A DNA stretch of 64,000 nucleotides from Myotis daubentonii (Eukaryota > Chordata > Mammalia > Chiroptera > Vespertilionidae), in contig NC_081844.1 in NCBI RefSeq assembly GCF_963259705.1, positions 110,732,965 to 110,796,964 on the forward strand. The letters run 5' to 3'. The notes beneath the pieces are model-generated. The model saw nothing but the letters and a program-made list of their open reading frames with translations, was not told where the DNA came from and did not search any database. Below are positions 10,901-21,862 of the stretch, in pieces. Both the position numbers and the translations under genes were made by a program. How positions within the stretch are numbered: position 1 is the first letter of the stretch; each line of letters starts with the position of its first letter.

Positions 10901-12108
10901 AAGTCCATGCTGGGTGGCGCTGAGTCAGAGGCCGTGGGGAGAGCGCGGGCGCGGGGCCGACAGCGGGAGACGGGACGGCTCTGGGCGCACGCAGGGCTCT
11001 GTGGTCGCACCTGCTTCCAATCACACCTGAGGCGGCTGGGTGGCTGGACAGGAGAGAGGGGAGGGGGGTCCTGCCCCATGTCTGGGGGTGGTGCGGGGCC
11101 TCGCTCCAGGCCTGTGCCTTGGCCTGTGAGCTAGGGCTGGTGCCGGCCGTCCCTGCCCCCTGCCCTGGGGGACGGGACGGGAGGAGGGGCGGGGCCCGCC
11201 TTCCCAGCAGCTGTCCCCCCACCTCCGGACTCAGCCTGCGGAAGGGGCTGCGCGTGGACGCGTAGAGGGCTGCCTGCCCACGTGGAGGAGACGGCTCTAT
11301 GGCCGTGGTGTGGGCCTCGCCGGGGTGGCATTGATCTCCAGCTGTGCGTGGAGACCTGCCAATCACCTCGTGGATCAGGAGCGGAGGCGGAATGAGCGCG
11401 GGCCTGCGGGTCCCCTCCCTGGCTGCTGGCCGGGGGAGGCTGGTGCAGGGTCGCTCCTGCAGCCTCGGGTGTGGCCGCCCGGGCCTGTGCGTGAGGCCCG
11501 AAGGCGCACGAGAAGCTGCTGAGGCCGGGCCGGCCGCTCCCGCGGGGTCCGGGACCCTCTGAGCGCTGTGGGCAGGTGGGAGTGCTGTCGGGCTCTCGGT
11601 CCACCTGGGGGCCTGCTGCTGCCCTGCCGACGGGGCTCTCTCCCTCCTGGGAATCTGGCTGTGTTACTGGGCCAAAGGTCAGGGGTCACGGGAGGCAAAG
11701 AACTCAAACCACTTGCTAGCCTGGCCCACGGGTGATTTCCTGGGCCTCACTGAGGGATGCAGAAGTCACACTAGGCCGGGCCCTGGCTGTGGCCAATAGA
11801 GCCCTGCTGTGGGTCTCTGACCACTGCAGCCCACGGCCAGGTGGTCAGAGCGAGCAGCAGACCACACAGCCCAGGCTCCCTGGGCACTGGCCGGGGTGGG
11901 CCCACCTTCCGAGCAGCAGGGCCCGTCGTGGCCGGGATGGGCTCCGTCGGGCCTGCGTGAGCCAGAGCTGCTGTGTCGGCGTGGACTCTGAGGAGCCTGT
12001 GGGGCCCACCTGATCCTGGCGCATCCTCCTCCTCGCCCATCACACTGTCCCTCCACGTCACGTCCCAGCCCCTGCCCCCTGGGCCTGACCCCTGCCGTGT
12101 GTCCACAG

Positions 12109-12249
12109 GAGCGGGACGGCATGCGCGCCATCCTGGGGTCCTACGACAGCGAGCTGACCCCGGCCGAGTACTCGCCCCAGCTGACCCGACGGATGCGCGA
12201 GGCCGAGGACATGGTGCAGAAAGTGCACGCCCACAGCTCGGAGATGGAG
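12109..12249 (+). CDS. MAD1L1: MAD1L1 internal coding exon A (coiled coil)
   Basis: This 141-bp exon encodes 47 codons, starting [18 protein letters not shown] and ending HAHSSEME. The sequence is nearly the same as human MAD1 around residues 407-453 (recalled, not searched). MAD1 is the kinetochore and nuclear-pore-bound receptor that presents MAD2 to the spindle assembly checkpoint; this stretch belongs to its long dimeric coiled coil. The acceptor is gtgtccacag and the donor is gtgagt, a strong pair. The phase is 0 at both ends and joins in frame to the exon at 22800. No preceding MAD1L1 exon is recognisable in positions 1-12108, so that intron extends beyond the window. Confidence 0.96.
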
Positions 12250-13432
12250 GTGAGTGTGCGGCCCCTCTGGCCCTGTGCCTGGGAGGAGGCCCGGGAGGGC
12301 TGGGCGGGACAGCCCAGCGGACCCTCCTCCTGGCGCACAGCCTCCACACGCGCTGACGGGAGGTGCGCAGGGCGGGCTCTGGCGTTTCCACGCGGAGGGT
12401 TCCCTGTCTGCCCGTTCATCACGAGGCTGACCGCCTGCACCGCCAGTGCCCTGTGCTCAGGTGTTTTGTATGTCGGGTGACGAGGGCTGGCAGTGTCCTC
12501 GGAGCTCACTGCCCAGTCTGGTTCCTCCCCCTCCCCCCGCCCGGCTCACGCCTGCCACAGCCTGAGGCTGTCAGCTGGGGCCTAGCCCTCCCCTTGAGGG
12601 TCTGAGGCAGCTGGCACTGGGCCACCTCTCTGCTGTCTCCACTTCCCCAGCCCCACCTCACGGGGACACTCAGCCTGGTTTGCCTGGACAGGCCCAGGTC
12701 GGCAGAGAAAGCCCCCGACTGCCATGGTCAGCATCGGTCACCCAGCCTTCCCTCCGCCTCCTGGAGGGAGAACCCGGGGAGGGTCCCAGGCTCGCTGGCT
12801 CCACCACCACGTCTGCCGTGTTCCGCCCTGCTCGGCCACGGCCACAGGAGCGCACGCGCCATCCACACCGGGCCCGTCACTCCCCCTTCCTCCTGGGCAC
12901 GTGCTGATGGGCCTCCCCAGGCAGGCCGGCCCTTCGCTGGCTCCTCCCCTCCGCCCAGGCCCACTGTCCCCGGTCTTTGTTGTGATGGAGATCCCGGCCC
13001 GCAGCTCCTGCTCCCTAGAGCCCTCCCTCCCTGAGGCAGGGTCACCCCGGGACAGCCTCCGCGCTCTGGACGCTGGTCAGCGCCCGCCCAGCAAGGGCGC
13101 TCACGGCCTGGGCAGCGAGGGCCATGGCTCTGGGCCTCTGGGGCCTGCGGGGCAGGGCGCTGTATTTCTGGCCATTGGGTCCTTCCCCATACAGCCCCCT
13201 TCCACAGCGACCCCCAGGCCTGAGCTGCCGTCTGGGAGGCCCAGGGCACGCGGTGGGAGCCGGGCACTCCTGGGCTGGGCCAGTGGGCACGGTCTCCTGG
13301 CCTTTGGCGGGTCAGCCCACTGTGAGGAGAGGCTGACCGCCTCCAGGTGTTGCAAATGGCTGCTGCACCCCTGAGGGAACAGAGGTAGTGGCCGCAGACC
13401 ACTCCTGCTGCCAGCTGCACACCTCCAGGCCC

Positions 13433-13446
13433 CCACCAGGGGGCAG
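13433..13446 (+). promoter_or_regulatory. CTCF-like consensus site
   Basis: CCACCAGGGGGCAG matches the core CTCF consensus CCASYAGRKGGCRS at all 14 positions, in unique sequence between exons A and B. Binding is not shown by sequence alone. Confidence 0.5.
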
Positions 13447-15319
13447 AAGACAGAGCCGCCCACCCTGCTCTCGGCCAGGGTGGGACGGGTGTACCCAGGG
13501 AGCGCCCGGAAAGGAAGGGGCCGGACAGGACAGGACGGGGCTCTTCCTCCTGCGCGTGCCAGGACCTGCTCTCCTCTCCAAGGCTCTCTGGGACCTGGGC
13601 TGGGAGGGTCTCACCCCCCCTCCCTCTCCCCTCCTTGTACCCACCCTCCCTCTCCGCCCCTCCTCTCCCTGGCCCTCCTGCTGCTGCCCCTCCATCCCCC
13701 CCAGCCTCCGCTGACCTGACTGCACCAGCCCGTGTGCGAGCAGAAGGCCTCAGCTGCTCCCAGCCAGCGAGGACCAGTGGGACCTGCACGGCCCCTGTGG
13801 GCAGTGGCTGATCTGCCCGCTGCCGAGTGCTCCCCTGGGGAGAAGCTGCAGGGGGTGGGGGGCCGCCTGGCGCATCTGGGGAGCCGGGCGGGTCTGGGAT
13901 GGGGTGGGGGTCTGGTAGGCTGGGTGGCAATACCCCCTGCCGGGTCCTCAGGGTCCCCTTCTCCTGCAACACCCAGGCCCCCAGTCAGGCCCCCAGTCCA
14001 GGCCATGCTGGCTGCCACCAAAGGGGGCGCTACTGGCAGGGCTGCTGGCCAGGTTAGGACCCAGGGTTGAGTCAGAGGACCCGGCCGGTGGCAGCCAGAG
14101 CAGGGCAGTCTCCTCTCGAGGAGAAGGGGCACGGGAAGTGCTCCCTCATCCCTGTGCCTCCAGCGGCCTGAGCACCGGGCGGCCTCACACGGCCCTGCAG
14201 CCTCCAGGCCAGGGCCAGCCCCTCCCCGCACACAGACGCCGAGGGAGGCCCCACTGACCCTCGGCCCACAGGGGCTGACCCTCGGCCGTGAGCCTCTGCC
14301 CCCGGGCGGGGCGGCTGTCTCTTTGCAGTGGAGGGGACTGAGGCCAGGCCTCCAGCTCGGCGGGCGCAGGCTGTGCCTGGAACACCAGTGTCCGCGGGGC
14401 GGCCATGCTCCAGCGGCCACCCTGACCCTTCCCCCCAGGCCCTGGGCGCCGCCCCCATCACCAGGCTGGGCTCTGCCTTCCTGCTCCCCGGGGCCCCTTA
14501 GTGGGCAGAGCGCCCTGGAGGGCCTGCAGCTCCTGGGCAGACGGACCCTTACATGGGTCGCCTAGTCCTGCAGCCCCGAGGAAGGAACAGGCTGGGAGGT
14601 GCCCCGGCTTTGTCCTCACCCCCAGGTCGCTCAGCCACACGCTGGACTGCAGCCCCTGCAGCCCTGGGTGGGTGCCCTCCAGGCCCCAGGAGGGCCTGTC
14701 CTCTTCCTGGTCAGTAGGCAGAGCTGCATGCCCGCCTCTGAGCCCGGCCCCCACCCGGAGAGCTGAGTGCTCTCGGCGCTGCAAGCAGCCCATTAGCCGA
14801 GCATCGGGTATTGACAAGTAAAGTCATGTAACTGCACAGACTCATTTGCTAGTGGTGCCATAGTGCCTTCCAGCCAGCTCATCCGTCACTCGTGCCCGCA
14901 TGCGAACATCTGTGCACTCGCACGGGGGCCTGCAGGGAGACCCGCTGCCACGGCTCCCTCCCACGCCTGGCATGTCGTTGTCCGAAAGGCAGGGCCCAGG
15001 GCCTCCGAGGGTGGGATTGTCGCTGGCCCCGTGGGAACTCCAGTTGTGCTAGTGGAGGTGGGGACACCAGCTTTTCTCGCGCTCTCCCACCTCCGCCTTT
15101 TCTTTTCTCCTTCCCTAGTGGTCTTCTCCTCCCTCCTCGTTTCCTCTCTGTTCTCTGTTCATGTCTGCCTGTCTGTAGCTTTGGCCCTTTCTCTCTTCTC
15201 TCTCACCGCGTTTCTCTGCCCCTCTCTCCCCCATGACCTCTCCCACCGTCCCTCAGGCCTAGGCTCCTGTTCTCACGCAGGGCCAGCAGCTTCCCCCGTG
15301 AGGGGCCAGACAGGGAATG

Positions 15320-15484
15320 CAGCGGGGCCTTGACTTACGAGGTTACTTCGTTCCGAGACGGAGCTCGTTAAGGAGCTCGTTAACTCAAACTACTCTGTCA
15401 ACTCAATGCAAAAAACAGGCCGAGAGACAGCTGGCATCTCAAAAAACTCGTTAGTCGGGACACCCGTAAGTCAAGGCCCCACTG
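15320..15484. mobile_element. Small MITE with about 19-bp terminal inverted repeats
   Basis: The left end CAGCGGGGCCTTGACTTAC and the right end, whose reverse complement is CAGTGGGGCCTTGACTTAC, form inverted repeats with one mismatch. The right end is followed by TA, the usual Tc/mariner-pogo (Tigger-type) target; the left flank reads TG. The 165-bp interior is non-coding. I infer a pogo/Tigger-like non-autonomous element. Confidence 0.65.
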
Positions 15485-15760
15485 TACTGTGGGCCGGGCG
15501 GCTCCACGGGCTCGGGCCGGGCCACTCAGCTCTCAGCTGCATCTGGGAGCCGGCTGTGGGCCAGTCAGACTCACTGACAAAACGGGGGGCTGGGCTGGGC
15601 GCAGGCTGTCGAGGGGACCTGCTGCTGGGTGAGGCGCAGGACGGCCAGGCCCCGCCTCCCTCGTGGCTGCTGCACGACCCGCCCCTCGGACCGTGGGAGC
15701 CACATGCGGCCCCGGGAGGGCAGAGCCGGGCTGAGGGAGGTCTTTGCAGAGCCTCTACAG

Positions 15761-15982
15761 CAGTGGTTCTCAGCCTGGGCTGCACATTAGAATCACCTGG
15801 GAATCTTTTTAAAATCCTGATTTCTGGGCCTCATCCTCCGGAAATTCTGTTTCTCTCTTACGGGGCGAGGCCACAACATGAGTAACAAAGAAACAGAATT
15901 TCCGGAGGATGAGGCCCAGAAATCAGGATTTTAAAAGGATTCCCTGGTGATTCTAATGTGCAGCTGAGGTTGAGAACCGCTG
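15761..15982. mobile_element. MER5-like hAT element arranged as a 94-bp-arm palindrome
   Basis: Begins cagtggttctcagcctggg, the start expected for MER5-type hAT-Charlie non-autonomous elements. The arms 15761-15854 and 15889-15982 are 94 bp each and reverse complements of each other at 88 of 94 positions, separated by a 34-bp loop. Flanks ctctacag and ctctgcaa agree at 6 of 8 positions, consistent with an old 8-bp hAT target duplication. Confidence 0.8.
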
Positions 15983-16134
15983 CTCTGCAAAGAGCAGGGG
16001 CCTCCAGGTGCTGAACTGCTGGATCGGCCTAATCAGTCAGTTCCAGTGGGAACAGGTTTGCTTCGGCAGAAACATTTGAGTAAAGCGAAGTGGCGGAGCG
16101 GGGCGATCCCAGTGGCCCGCCGCAGCCTGTGCCG

Positions 16135-16295
16135 CTTGCCCGGGTTTATTTATTCCGTTTAATAAAGTGCTGCCTGGCGGTCGCAGGCGTCCCGAGCCTC
16201 CTGTGCTGACGGCGCCATCACTATGCAGCGCACGCCGCCTGAGTCACTTCCCAGCCTGGCTTGTTTTTCCAATTTATTTAATTAAAACAGATGAC
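16135..16295. promoter_or_regulatory. Small AT-rich island (candidate conserved element)
   Basis: Contains tttatttattccgtttaat at the left, a TGAGTCA AP-1 type motif at about 16240, and tttatttaattaaaa at the right, in GC-rich unique DNA without transposon hallmarks. Function is inferred only. Confidence 0.28.
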
Positions 16296-17439
16296 GGCGC
16301 CGCTGCTGCGGGGAGGTCGGGGGAGCCCGGTTTCAGGCGGCAGCGATCGGAAGGAGCTCAGAGAAAAGTGGGCGCATCGTCACCCACGTCCCCCCGCCCG
16401 GCGAGCGTTCACAGCAGCGTCTCCCTCCCAGAGGCCTCCGCTCTCCCACCTGGGCGTCCACCAGGGCCAGAGCCCTTTTCCTGGCCACTCCTGCAGGTGT
16501 TCCCTCTCGGGTGGCTCTCCTGGGAGGGCACCGATGGGGCAAAGTGGAAGTCCCGTCAGTTAAAATGGAGCCGCGTACTAAAGGGGCAAACAGGAAGGGA
16601 GTGGCCCGGGCCCCAGCATGTGCGGGCACACTGTGTGACGGGGGCGGGCTCTCTGTGCCCCAGGTGGGTGGCCATGCTCAGCACCCAGCGACACAGCCGC
16701 TCCGGGACCTGGGCAGAGCGAGGCTGAGGGAGGGCTTGGCAGTGGCCTCCAGGGGTGAGCCGCCGGCAACCAGGTCCTCACGCGCTCCTTGTTCAGTTCT
16801 CCCGGCTTCCCAGAAGGGCGCACGGTGCTCCCGCAGGCGGGGTGGTGACGCTGGCAGAGACCAGGCACCAGCTCCACGGGCGTGAGTGACTCGTGGGACC
16901 ATGGGCATGGGGGCTGTCCCGGGGTGCTACACGGGCACAGGTGCACACACAGCGAGACGGGAACTGCGCCGGCCAATTCACAGCCACCTCCCGCCTGGTT
17001 CCTGTCTCTTTACGGGGGCCTTGAAGAGCTACTTTCTTGCCAGATTTCCAGATACGATCCCTGCGATGAACTGTCATTGTCATGCTGCACCTGAGGGCCC
17101 GGGCGGCCTTCTCACCCCCACCCCCACCCGGGAGTGTGCGCCTGCCCACCCCCTCTCGCTCCGCGCCCACCTCTGCGCGCCGTGCTGCTCGGCGTCTGGG
17201 CTGTCCAGGCTCACAGAGCAGTGATGTCCTGAGTGGTTTCTTTCTGGGTCGGCTGTTTCCTGAGCGTCACGTCCCCCCGGTCCAGCCGTGTTGTCGCCAG
17301 TGGCAGCGTCTGCTTCTTCTCCAAGGCTCAGCCGGCCTCCCTTGCAGGTGTCACGCCGCTTCCGGCCTGCGGACAGCGCGGGCGCTTCCGTGTCGTGGCT
17401 CCTGGGAGTCGGGCTGCAGGGAGCAGGGGCGCGGCTCTT

Positions 17440-18302
17440 TCTTCGAGATGCAGATTTTATTCCCTTTGGACATATTCCCAGAGAGGGCTCGTGGGCCATA
17501 TGGCTCTCGTTCTAATTTTAGTTCCCGTCGTGGCTGCTCCGTTTACGTTCCTCCTGCAGCGCCCCCGCGGCGCCAGCACCTGTGGCCGGCGGCCTTCCTG
17601 ACAGGCGTCGCGCGGGGGCTGTGCTTCGGGCCTCCCCGTGACGGGCGGTGCTGAGCGCCTCCCAGGTCCCAGGGGCCGCAGGTGTTCTTTGGGACGTTGG
17701 GCATCTGCTCTTCTGCCGAGCTGTCGGAGCTCCTTTCATAACCACAGGGCAGGACCCATCGAGGAGACGGTGCGCGGCGACTTCCCCCCGGCCTTTCGCT
17801 CTGCGGTGGCTCCTCTGCTGTGCAGGAGCGTTGCAGTTGCACGTGGTCCCACGTGTTTATTTTTGCTTTTGTTGCCTGTGTGTTTGGTGTCATGTCTGAG
17901 AGTCTGTGACAAGATGCACGTCAGGGGCTTTGTCCCGCGTTTCTCCTAAGAGCCTATGGTTTCTGTCTTCACCCGGGCCGGTGTTTGTACAGCCGGCACC
18001 GCGGACTGGGAGACGTCCTTCCCGGGCGTGTCTTTGGCTCCTTGCCAAGGGTGGACTGTGGGGGGGGGGGCGGGTTATTGCTTGTCTCTTGTCCGCTTGA
18101 CCAATGTGTCTGTTTTATGCCAGCATCACGCTGTTTCGACGATTATAGCTTTGCAAAGAACTTGAAGTTAGGAAGTGTGATGCCTCCAGCTTTGTTCTTC
18201 TTTCTCAGGATTACTTTGACTCTTAGGGGTCTTTTGTGGTTCTATAAGAATTTAAGAATTATTTTTTTTCTATTTCTGTCAAAATTGCCATTAGAGTTTT
18301 GT
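17440..18302 (-). mobile_element. Ancient L1 remnant, 3' ORF2 portion
   Basis: Read on the minus strand this follows the end of L1 ORF2. Plus-strand landmarks are catattcccagagagggctc, gtgccagcatcacgctgttt-like sequence at about 18115, and ggaagtgtgatgcctccagc at about 18171. Heavily mutated and GC-enriched. It continues at 20441 and 21863 after later insertions. Confidence 0.75.
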
Positions 18303-18367
18303 TTTGTTTGTGTTTGTTTATTTCTTTTGTTAACCCTCACCCGAGGACATTCTTCCATTAATTTATT
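18303..18367 (-). mobile_element. Split SINE, 3' half (continues at 20287)
   Basis: The segment ttaaccctcacccgaggaca followed by ttcttccattaattta is the 3' part of a bat tRNA-type SINE in minus orientation; its 5' part is at 20287-20440. The host L1 sequence stops at gagttttg (about 18295) and resumes at gagctttg (about 20445), so this SINE appears to be the primary insertion that later received the intervening elements. Confidence 0.6.
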
Positions 18368-18620
18368 TAATTTAACTTAATTTTTAAAATATAATTTTAT
18401 TAATTTCAGAGGGGAAGGGAGAGAGAGAGAGAGAGTGAGAGAGAGAGAGAGAGAGACATCAATGGTGAGAGAATCATTGATTGGCTGGCTGCCTCCTGCA
18501 CGCCCTCAACTGGGGATCAAACCCACAACCTGGGCATATGCCCTGACCGGGAATTGAACTGTGACCTCCTGGTTTATAGGTCAATGCTCAACTACTGAAC
18601 TACACCGGCCAGGCCATTTA
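18368..18620 (-). mobile_element. Ves-type SINE, minus orientation
   Basis: Minus-strand reading gives ggccggtgtagttcagtagt, the tRNA-like head with box B (ggtcacagttcaattccc), a second half with ggtttgatccccagttgagg, a GA-rich run and an AT-rich tail. It is inserted inside the split SINE, and a CA repeat follows immediately. Confidence 0.85.
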
Positions 18621-18655
<35 letters not shown>

Positions 18656-18658
<3 letters not shown>

Positions 18659-18922
18659 GAAGCCCATTGCACGAAGATTCGCGCAATAGGCCTTCCTTCC
18701 CCTGGCTGCTGGCACTGGTTTTCCTCCTGCACCCGGCACCCAGGCCTTTGGACTGGCCGCAGTGGAGAAGCCAAGCCTCTTCAGTCTTCGGTCTTCACTC
18801 CACGCCTGCATATACAAATTAATCGCCATCTTTGTTTGGGTTAATTTGCATAGTCACTCTGATTGGCTGGTGGGCATAGCGGAGTGACAGCAATTTGCAT
18901 GTTTCTCTTTTATTAGTGTAGA
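18656..18922 (-). mobile_element. Non-autonomous HeliBat-type Helitron
   Basis: On the minus strand it begins TCTACACTAATAAAAGAG and ends with a hairpin (stem about TTGCGCGAA / TTCGTGCAA) followed by TGGGCTTCGAG, where the expected terminal CTAG has mutated to CGAG. Flanking bases are A at the 5' end and T at the 3' end, as Helitrons insert between A and T. Length 267 bp, non-coding. Confidence 0.88.
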
Positions 18923-18924
18923 TA

Positions 18925-18952
<28 letters not shown>

Positions 18953-18955
<3 letters not shown>

Positions 18956-19910
18956 TGAGTGGCCAGATTATTATGACCACCCCATCAGTACTTCGTTGGG
19001 CCACCTTTTGCCTTCAATACTGTGACGATTCTTCTTGGCATTGACTCCACGAGATGTTGAAAGGTGATACGAGGAATCTGACACCATGCCTGATGAATAG
19101 CACTGTCCAGTTCTGTGAGATTTGATGGTTGTGGAACCAGCTGCCCGATGGCTCTTTTAACTTCGTCCCACAAATGCTCAATTGGATGGAGATCTGGTGA
19201 TTGTGGGGGCCAGCTAAGCAAGGTAAAGTCTCCCTCATGTTCTTGAAACCACTCCTGCACAATACGAGCACCGTGGCATGGCGCATTGTCTTGTTGGAAG
19301 AAGCCATCTCCATTGGGATACGCCATCAACATGATAGGATGAACTTAATCAGCAACGATACTTAGGTATGTTGTGCTATTCAGGTGTTGTTCCACATGAA
19401 TTAAAGGGCCCAAATCATGCCAGGGAAACATGCCCCAAACCATAACACTGCCCCCACCAGCTTGAAGCGTTGTACTCATGCATGTGGGGTGCATGCTTTC
19501 ATGCTGTTTCCGCCTAATTCTCACCCTGCCATCTGCATGATGCAACTGGAAACATGATTCATCGGATCACATGACTTTTTCCCAATGCTCGACTGTCCAA
19601 TCCTTGTGTTCCTGTGCGAATTGGAGACGTTTTATCTTGGGAACTGCAGACAGCAAAGGTGTTGTAACAGGCCTTCGGCTGTTTTGCTGATACTCACTCC
19701 GTGGCTCCGAGCGCCAACAATCATCCCACGTTCAAAGGCTGTTAATCGCATTGTTTACCCATATCTTCAGAAAAATAATCACTTCTACTGTTGTGGTAAA
19801 CAACCTGCTTCCCTATTTATAATGGTCTGGCCCACTAGCAACTTCAGCGCAAAATTATAGCTAATTCGCCTACAAACGTCAGGTGGTCATAATAATCTGG
19901 CCACTCAGTG
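18953..19910 (-). mobile_element. Tc1/mariner element (DD36E type), internally deleted
   Basis: The two ends are perfect 29-bp inverted repeats beginning CACTGAGTGGCCAGAT. TA follows the right end; at the left the flanking TA is replaced by CT next to a CA microsatellite. The 958-bp body carries a broken minus-strand transposase. The spacing between the second Asp and the Glu is 36 residues, which places it with the DD36E group (called Incomer in published work), distinct from classic DD34E Tc1. The intact inverted repeats suggest a relatively recent insertion. Confidence 0.93.
18985..19751 (-). pseudogene. Broken Tc1-type transposase
   Basis: An N-terminal helix-turn-helix piece (MRLTAFERGMIVGARSHGVS) is joined by a deletion to the catalytic half. 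It then shows SDES (first catalytic Asp), QQDNAPCH (second Asp) and SPDLHPIEHLW (catalytic Glu). A UGA lies just before SDES, where a Trp codon is expected, and a UAA follows SIVAD at about 19344. The middle of the DNA-binding region is missing, so it cannot make a working enzyme, but the ends could still be mobilised by a helper. Confidence 0.9.
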
Positions 19911-19960
19911 TACGTGTGTGTGTACATACATATATACATGTATGTACACACACACACATA

Positions 19961-20241
19961 TCCTATATAATAAAAGGATAATACGCAAATTATCCCCTCA
20001 ACCTGAGTTTGACCCAAGTTCAACCAGGGGGTGGGGGCTGGCCCACCAACTGCCCAGGGCCCCTCCCCCCTGGCCGGCCCTATCCCTGATCGGCCCCCCA
20101 GTCGGTTCCCCCACCCTGATCAGGGGTGTGGCTGGCCAGCCAACCTCCCACGTCCCCTCTTCTCAACCAGCCCATCCCATCGGCCCCTATGGAGGCGGGC
20201 CAGCCAGACCCCACCCATGCATGAATTCATGCACCAGGCCT

Positions 20242-20245
<4 letters not shown>
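19961..20245 (+). mobile_element. Non-autonomous HeliBat-type Helitron
   Basis: Starts TCCTATATAATAAAAGG after A, and ends with the perfect hairpin GCATGAATTCATGC, then ACCAGGCCTCTAG before T. These are textbook Helitron ends (5' TC, 3' hairpin plus CTAG, A/T target). The 285-bp body is non-coding, with several ctgatcggcc-like motifs. A GT repeat of about 44 bp follows directly. Confidence 0.93.
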
Positions 20246-20286
<41 letters not shown>

Positions 20287-20292
<6 letters not shown>

Positions 20293-20440
20293 ATATTTAG
20301 AGAGAGAGTGGAAGGGAGGGGAGGAGACAGAGAGAGACACATCAATTGGAGTTTGAGCTTCCATCCGAGGTTCGTGCCCCCCCCAACCCTTCCGTCTGAG
20401 GGCAACGCTCTATCCACTGAACCAAACCGGCTGGGCGCCA
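20287..20440 (-). mobile_element. Split SINE, 5' half (partner at 18303)
   Basis: atttagagagagagtggaag then acacatcaattggagtttg, ending ctatccactgaaccaaaccgg, which is the box A/head region on the minus strand. It joins logically to the 3' half at 18303-18367. The host L1 sequence resumes right after it. Confidence 0.7.
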
Positions 20441-21431
20441 GTGGAGCTTTGATAGCAATTACATTGAATCTGTAGCTCAGTACGGACATTTTAACATTAA
20501 CACTTCTTCCATGAACATGGACTATCTTTCCGTGTTCTTCAGTTTCTACTAGTATCATCAGTGTCTTACTGTTTTCACTGGGCAGGTCTGCCTCCTTGGT
20601 TAAATGTGTTTCTGAGTTTTTTACTGTTTTTGATGCTATCGTGAATGGGATTGGCTTATTTATTTTTAGATAGTGTGTTGTTAGTGTACAGAAATGCAAC
20701 TTACTTTGTATATTATGTTAATATTCTGCAACTTCACTGAATTCACTTCCTAGTTGCTACAGTTTTCTGGTGGAGTCTCGTTTTCCACGAAGCAGGGAGT
20801 TTTCCTCTTTCCTTTCCCGTGCGGAGGCCTTCCTTTCTTCTCAGCGCGGGTACCGTGGCCGGGCGTCCGCACCCGTGGCGGATAGCAGGGGGAGGGTGGC
20901 CTCCTTGCCTTGTTCCTGATGTAGAGGAAACCTGCAGTTCTCACCTCGGCGTGTGGCGTTAGCATGGGCTGGTCGTGTGTGGTCTTCACCACGTGGGCGT
21001 CTGTTCCTCTGGCACCTGGTTAATTCTCTGTCATGAACGAACGTTGAATTTTGTCAAGTGCTTTCTGCGTCTGTCGACACGCTCATGCTGCTTTATCCTG
21101 CGTGCGTTCATGTGGTGAGTCACGGGTTGATTCGTGGGCATTGAACCACCCCCGGGATAACCCGCCGGCTGTGGTGTCTGCGCCCTTATCGCTGGGTCCG
21201 TTTGCTAATGTTTGTTGAGAATTTCGCACCGGTGTTTACCAGGGGCTTGGGCCTGTGGTTTTCCTTTCTCGGGGCGTCCTTGTCTGCCTTGGCTGTCTGG
21301 GAGTGCCGCCTCGCACGGTGGATGGGGATGTGTCCCCTCGTTTGGTTCTGGACAGGTTTAAGGATCGCTGTCAGCTCCTGTGAAGGTTGGTAGGACTCAC
21401 CAGAGAAGCCGCCTGGTCCTGGCCTTGCTTG
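20441..21431 (-). mobile_element. Ancient L1 remnant, middle of ORF2
   Basis: Continues colinearly with 17440-18302. Landmarks on the plus strand are agcaattacattgaatctgt, ccttggttaaatgtgtttct, and gccttgttcctgatgtag, the usual order of reversed L1 ORF2. It is split from the next part by a younger L1 tail. Confidence 0.75.
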
Positions 21432-21862
21432 GTGGGGAGGGTTTTTCTTTTTCTTTTTCTTTCTTTTTTTTTTTTTTTTTATTGCTTAAAGTATTACAAA
21501 GGGTATTACATATGTATCCATTTTATCCCCCCGCCCTAGACAGTCCCCTAGCCTCCCCTATCACCCAGTGTCCTATGTCGATTGGTTATGCTTATATGCA
21601 TGCATACAAGTCCTTTAGTTGATCTCTTACCCCCCTACCCCCTGCCCCCCAACCCTCCCCGGCCTTCCCGCTGCAGCTCGACAATCTGTTTGAGGCAGCT
21701 CTGCCTCTGTATCTATTATTGTTCACAAGTTTATAATGGTCTCTATTGTCCACGAATGAGTGAGATCATGTGGTATTTTTCCTTTATTGACTGGCTTATT
21801 TCACTTAGCATAATGCTCTCCAGTTCCATCCATGACGTTGCAAGTGGGGAGGGTTTTTCTTT
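21432..21862 (-). mobile_element. Young 5'-truncated L1 3' end with 19-bp target duplication
   Basis: Direct repeats gtggggagggtttttcttt at 21432 and 21844 flank a poly(T)/CT tract (21451-21481) and 361 bp of L1 3' untranslated sequence in minus orientation. This is a classic target-primed insertion into the ancient L1. Read on the minus strand it contains ctaagtgaaataagccagtc, also found in modified form in the plus-strand L1 at 31450. Confidence 0.9.

Larger units (their letters stand above)
1..12108 (+). other. MAD1L1 intron upstream of exon A (left part off-window)
   Basis: GC-rich intronic sequence with no recognisable exon. Beyond the repeats listed separately, the stretches 364-2224, 4474-6540, 7859-10479 and 10901-12108 are apparently unique, GC-rich DNA with short C or G runs. 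The many open frames there lack homology and follow base composition. Open frames on both strands at 8292-8987 and 9465-10550 were examined and have no plausible splice-bounded coding segment. Confidence 0.85.

Noticed and set aside
12728..13972. 414-codon minus-strand open frame
   Set aside because: Pro/Gly/Arg/Ser-rich with no known motif; opposite strand is equally open, as expected from high GC.
14015..14040. CTCF-like site ccaccaaagggggcgcta
   Set aside because: An additional A between the halves disrupts the core spacing; left as unconfirmed.
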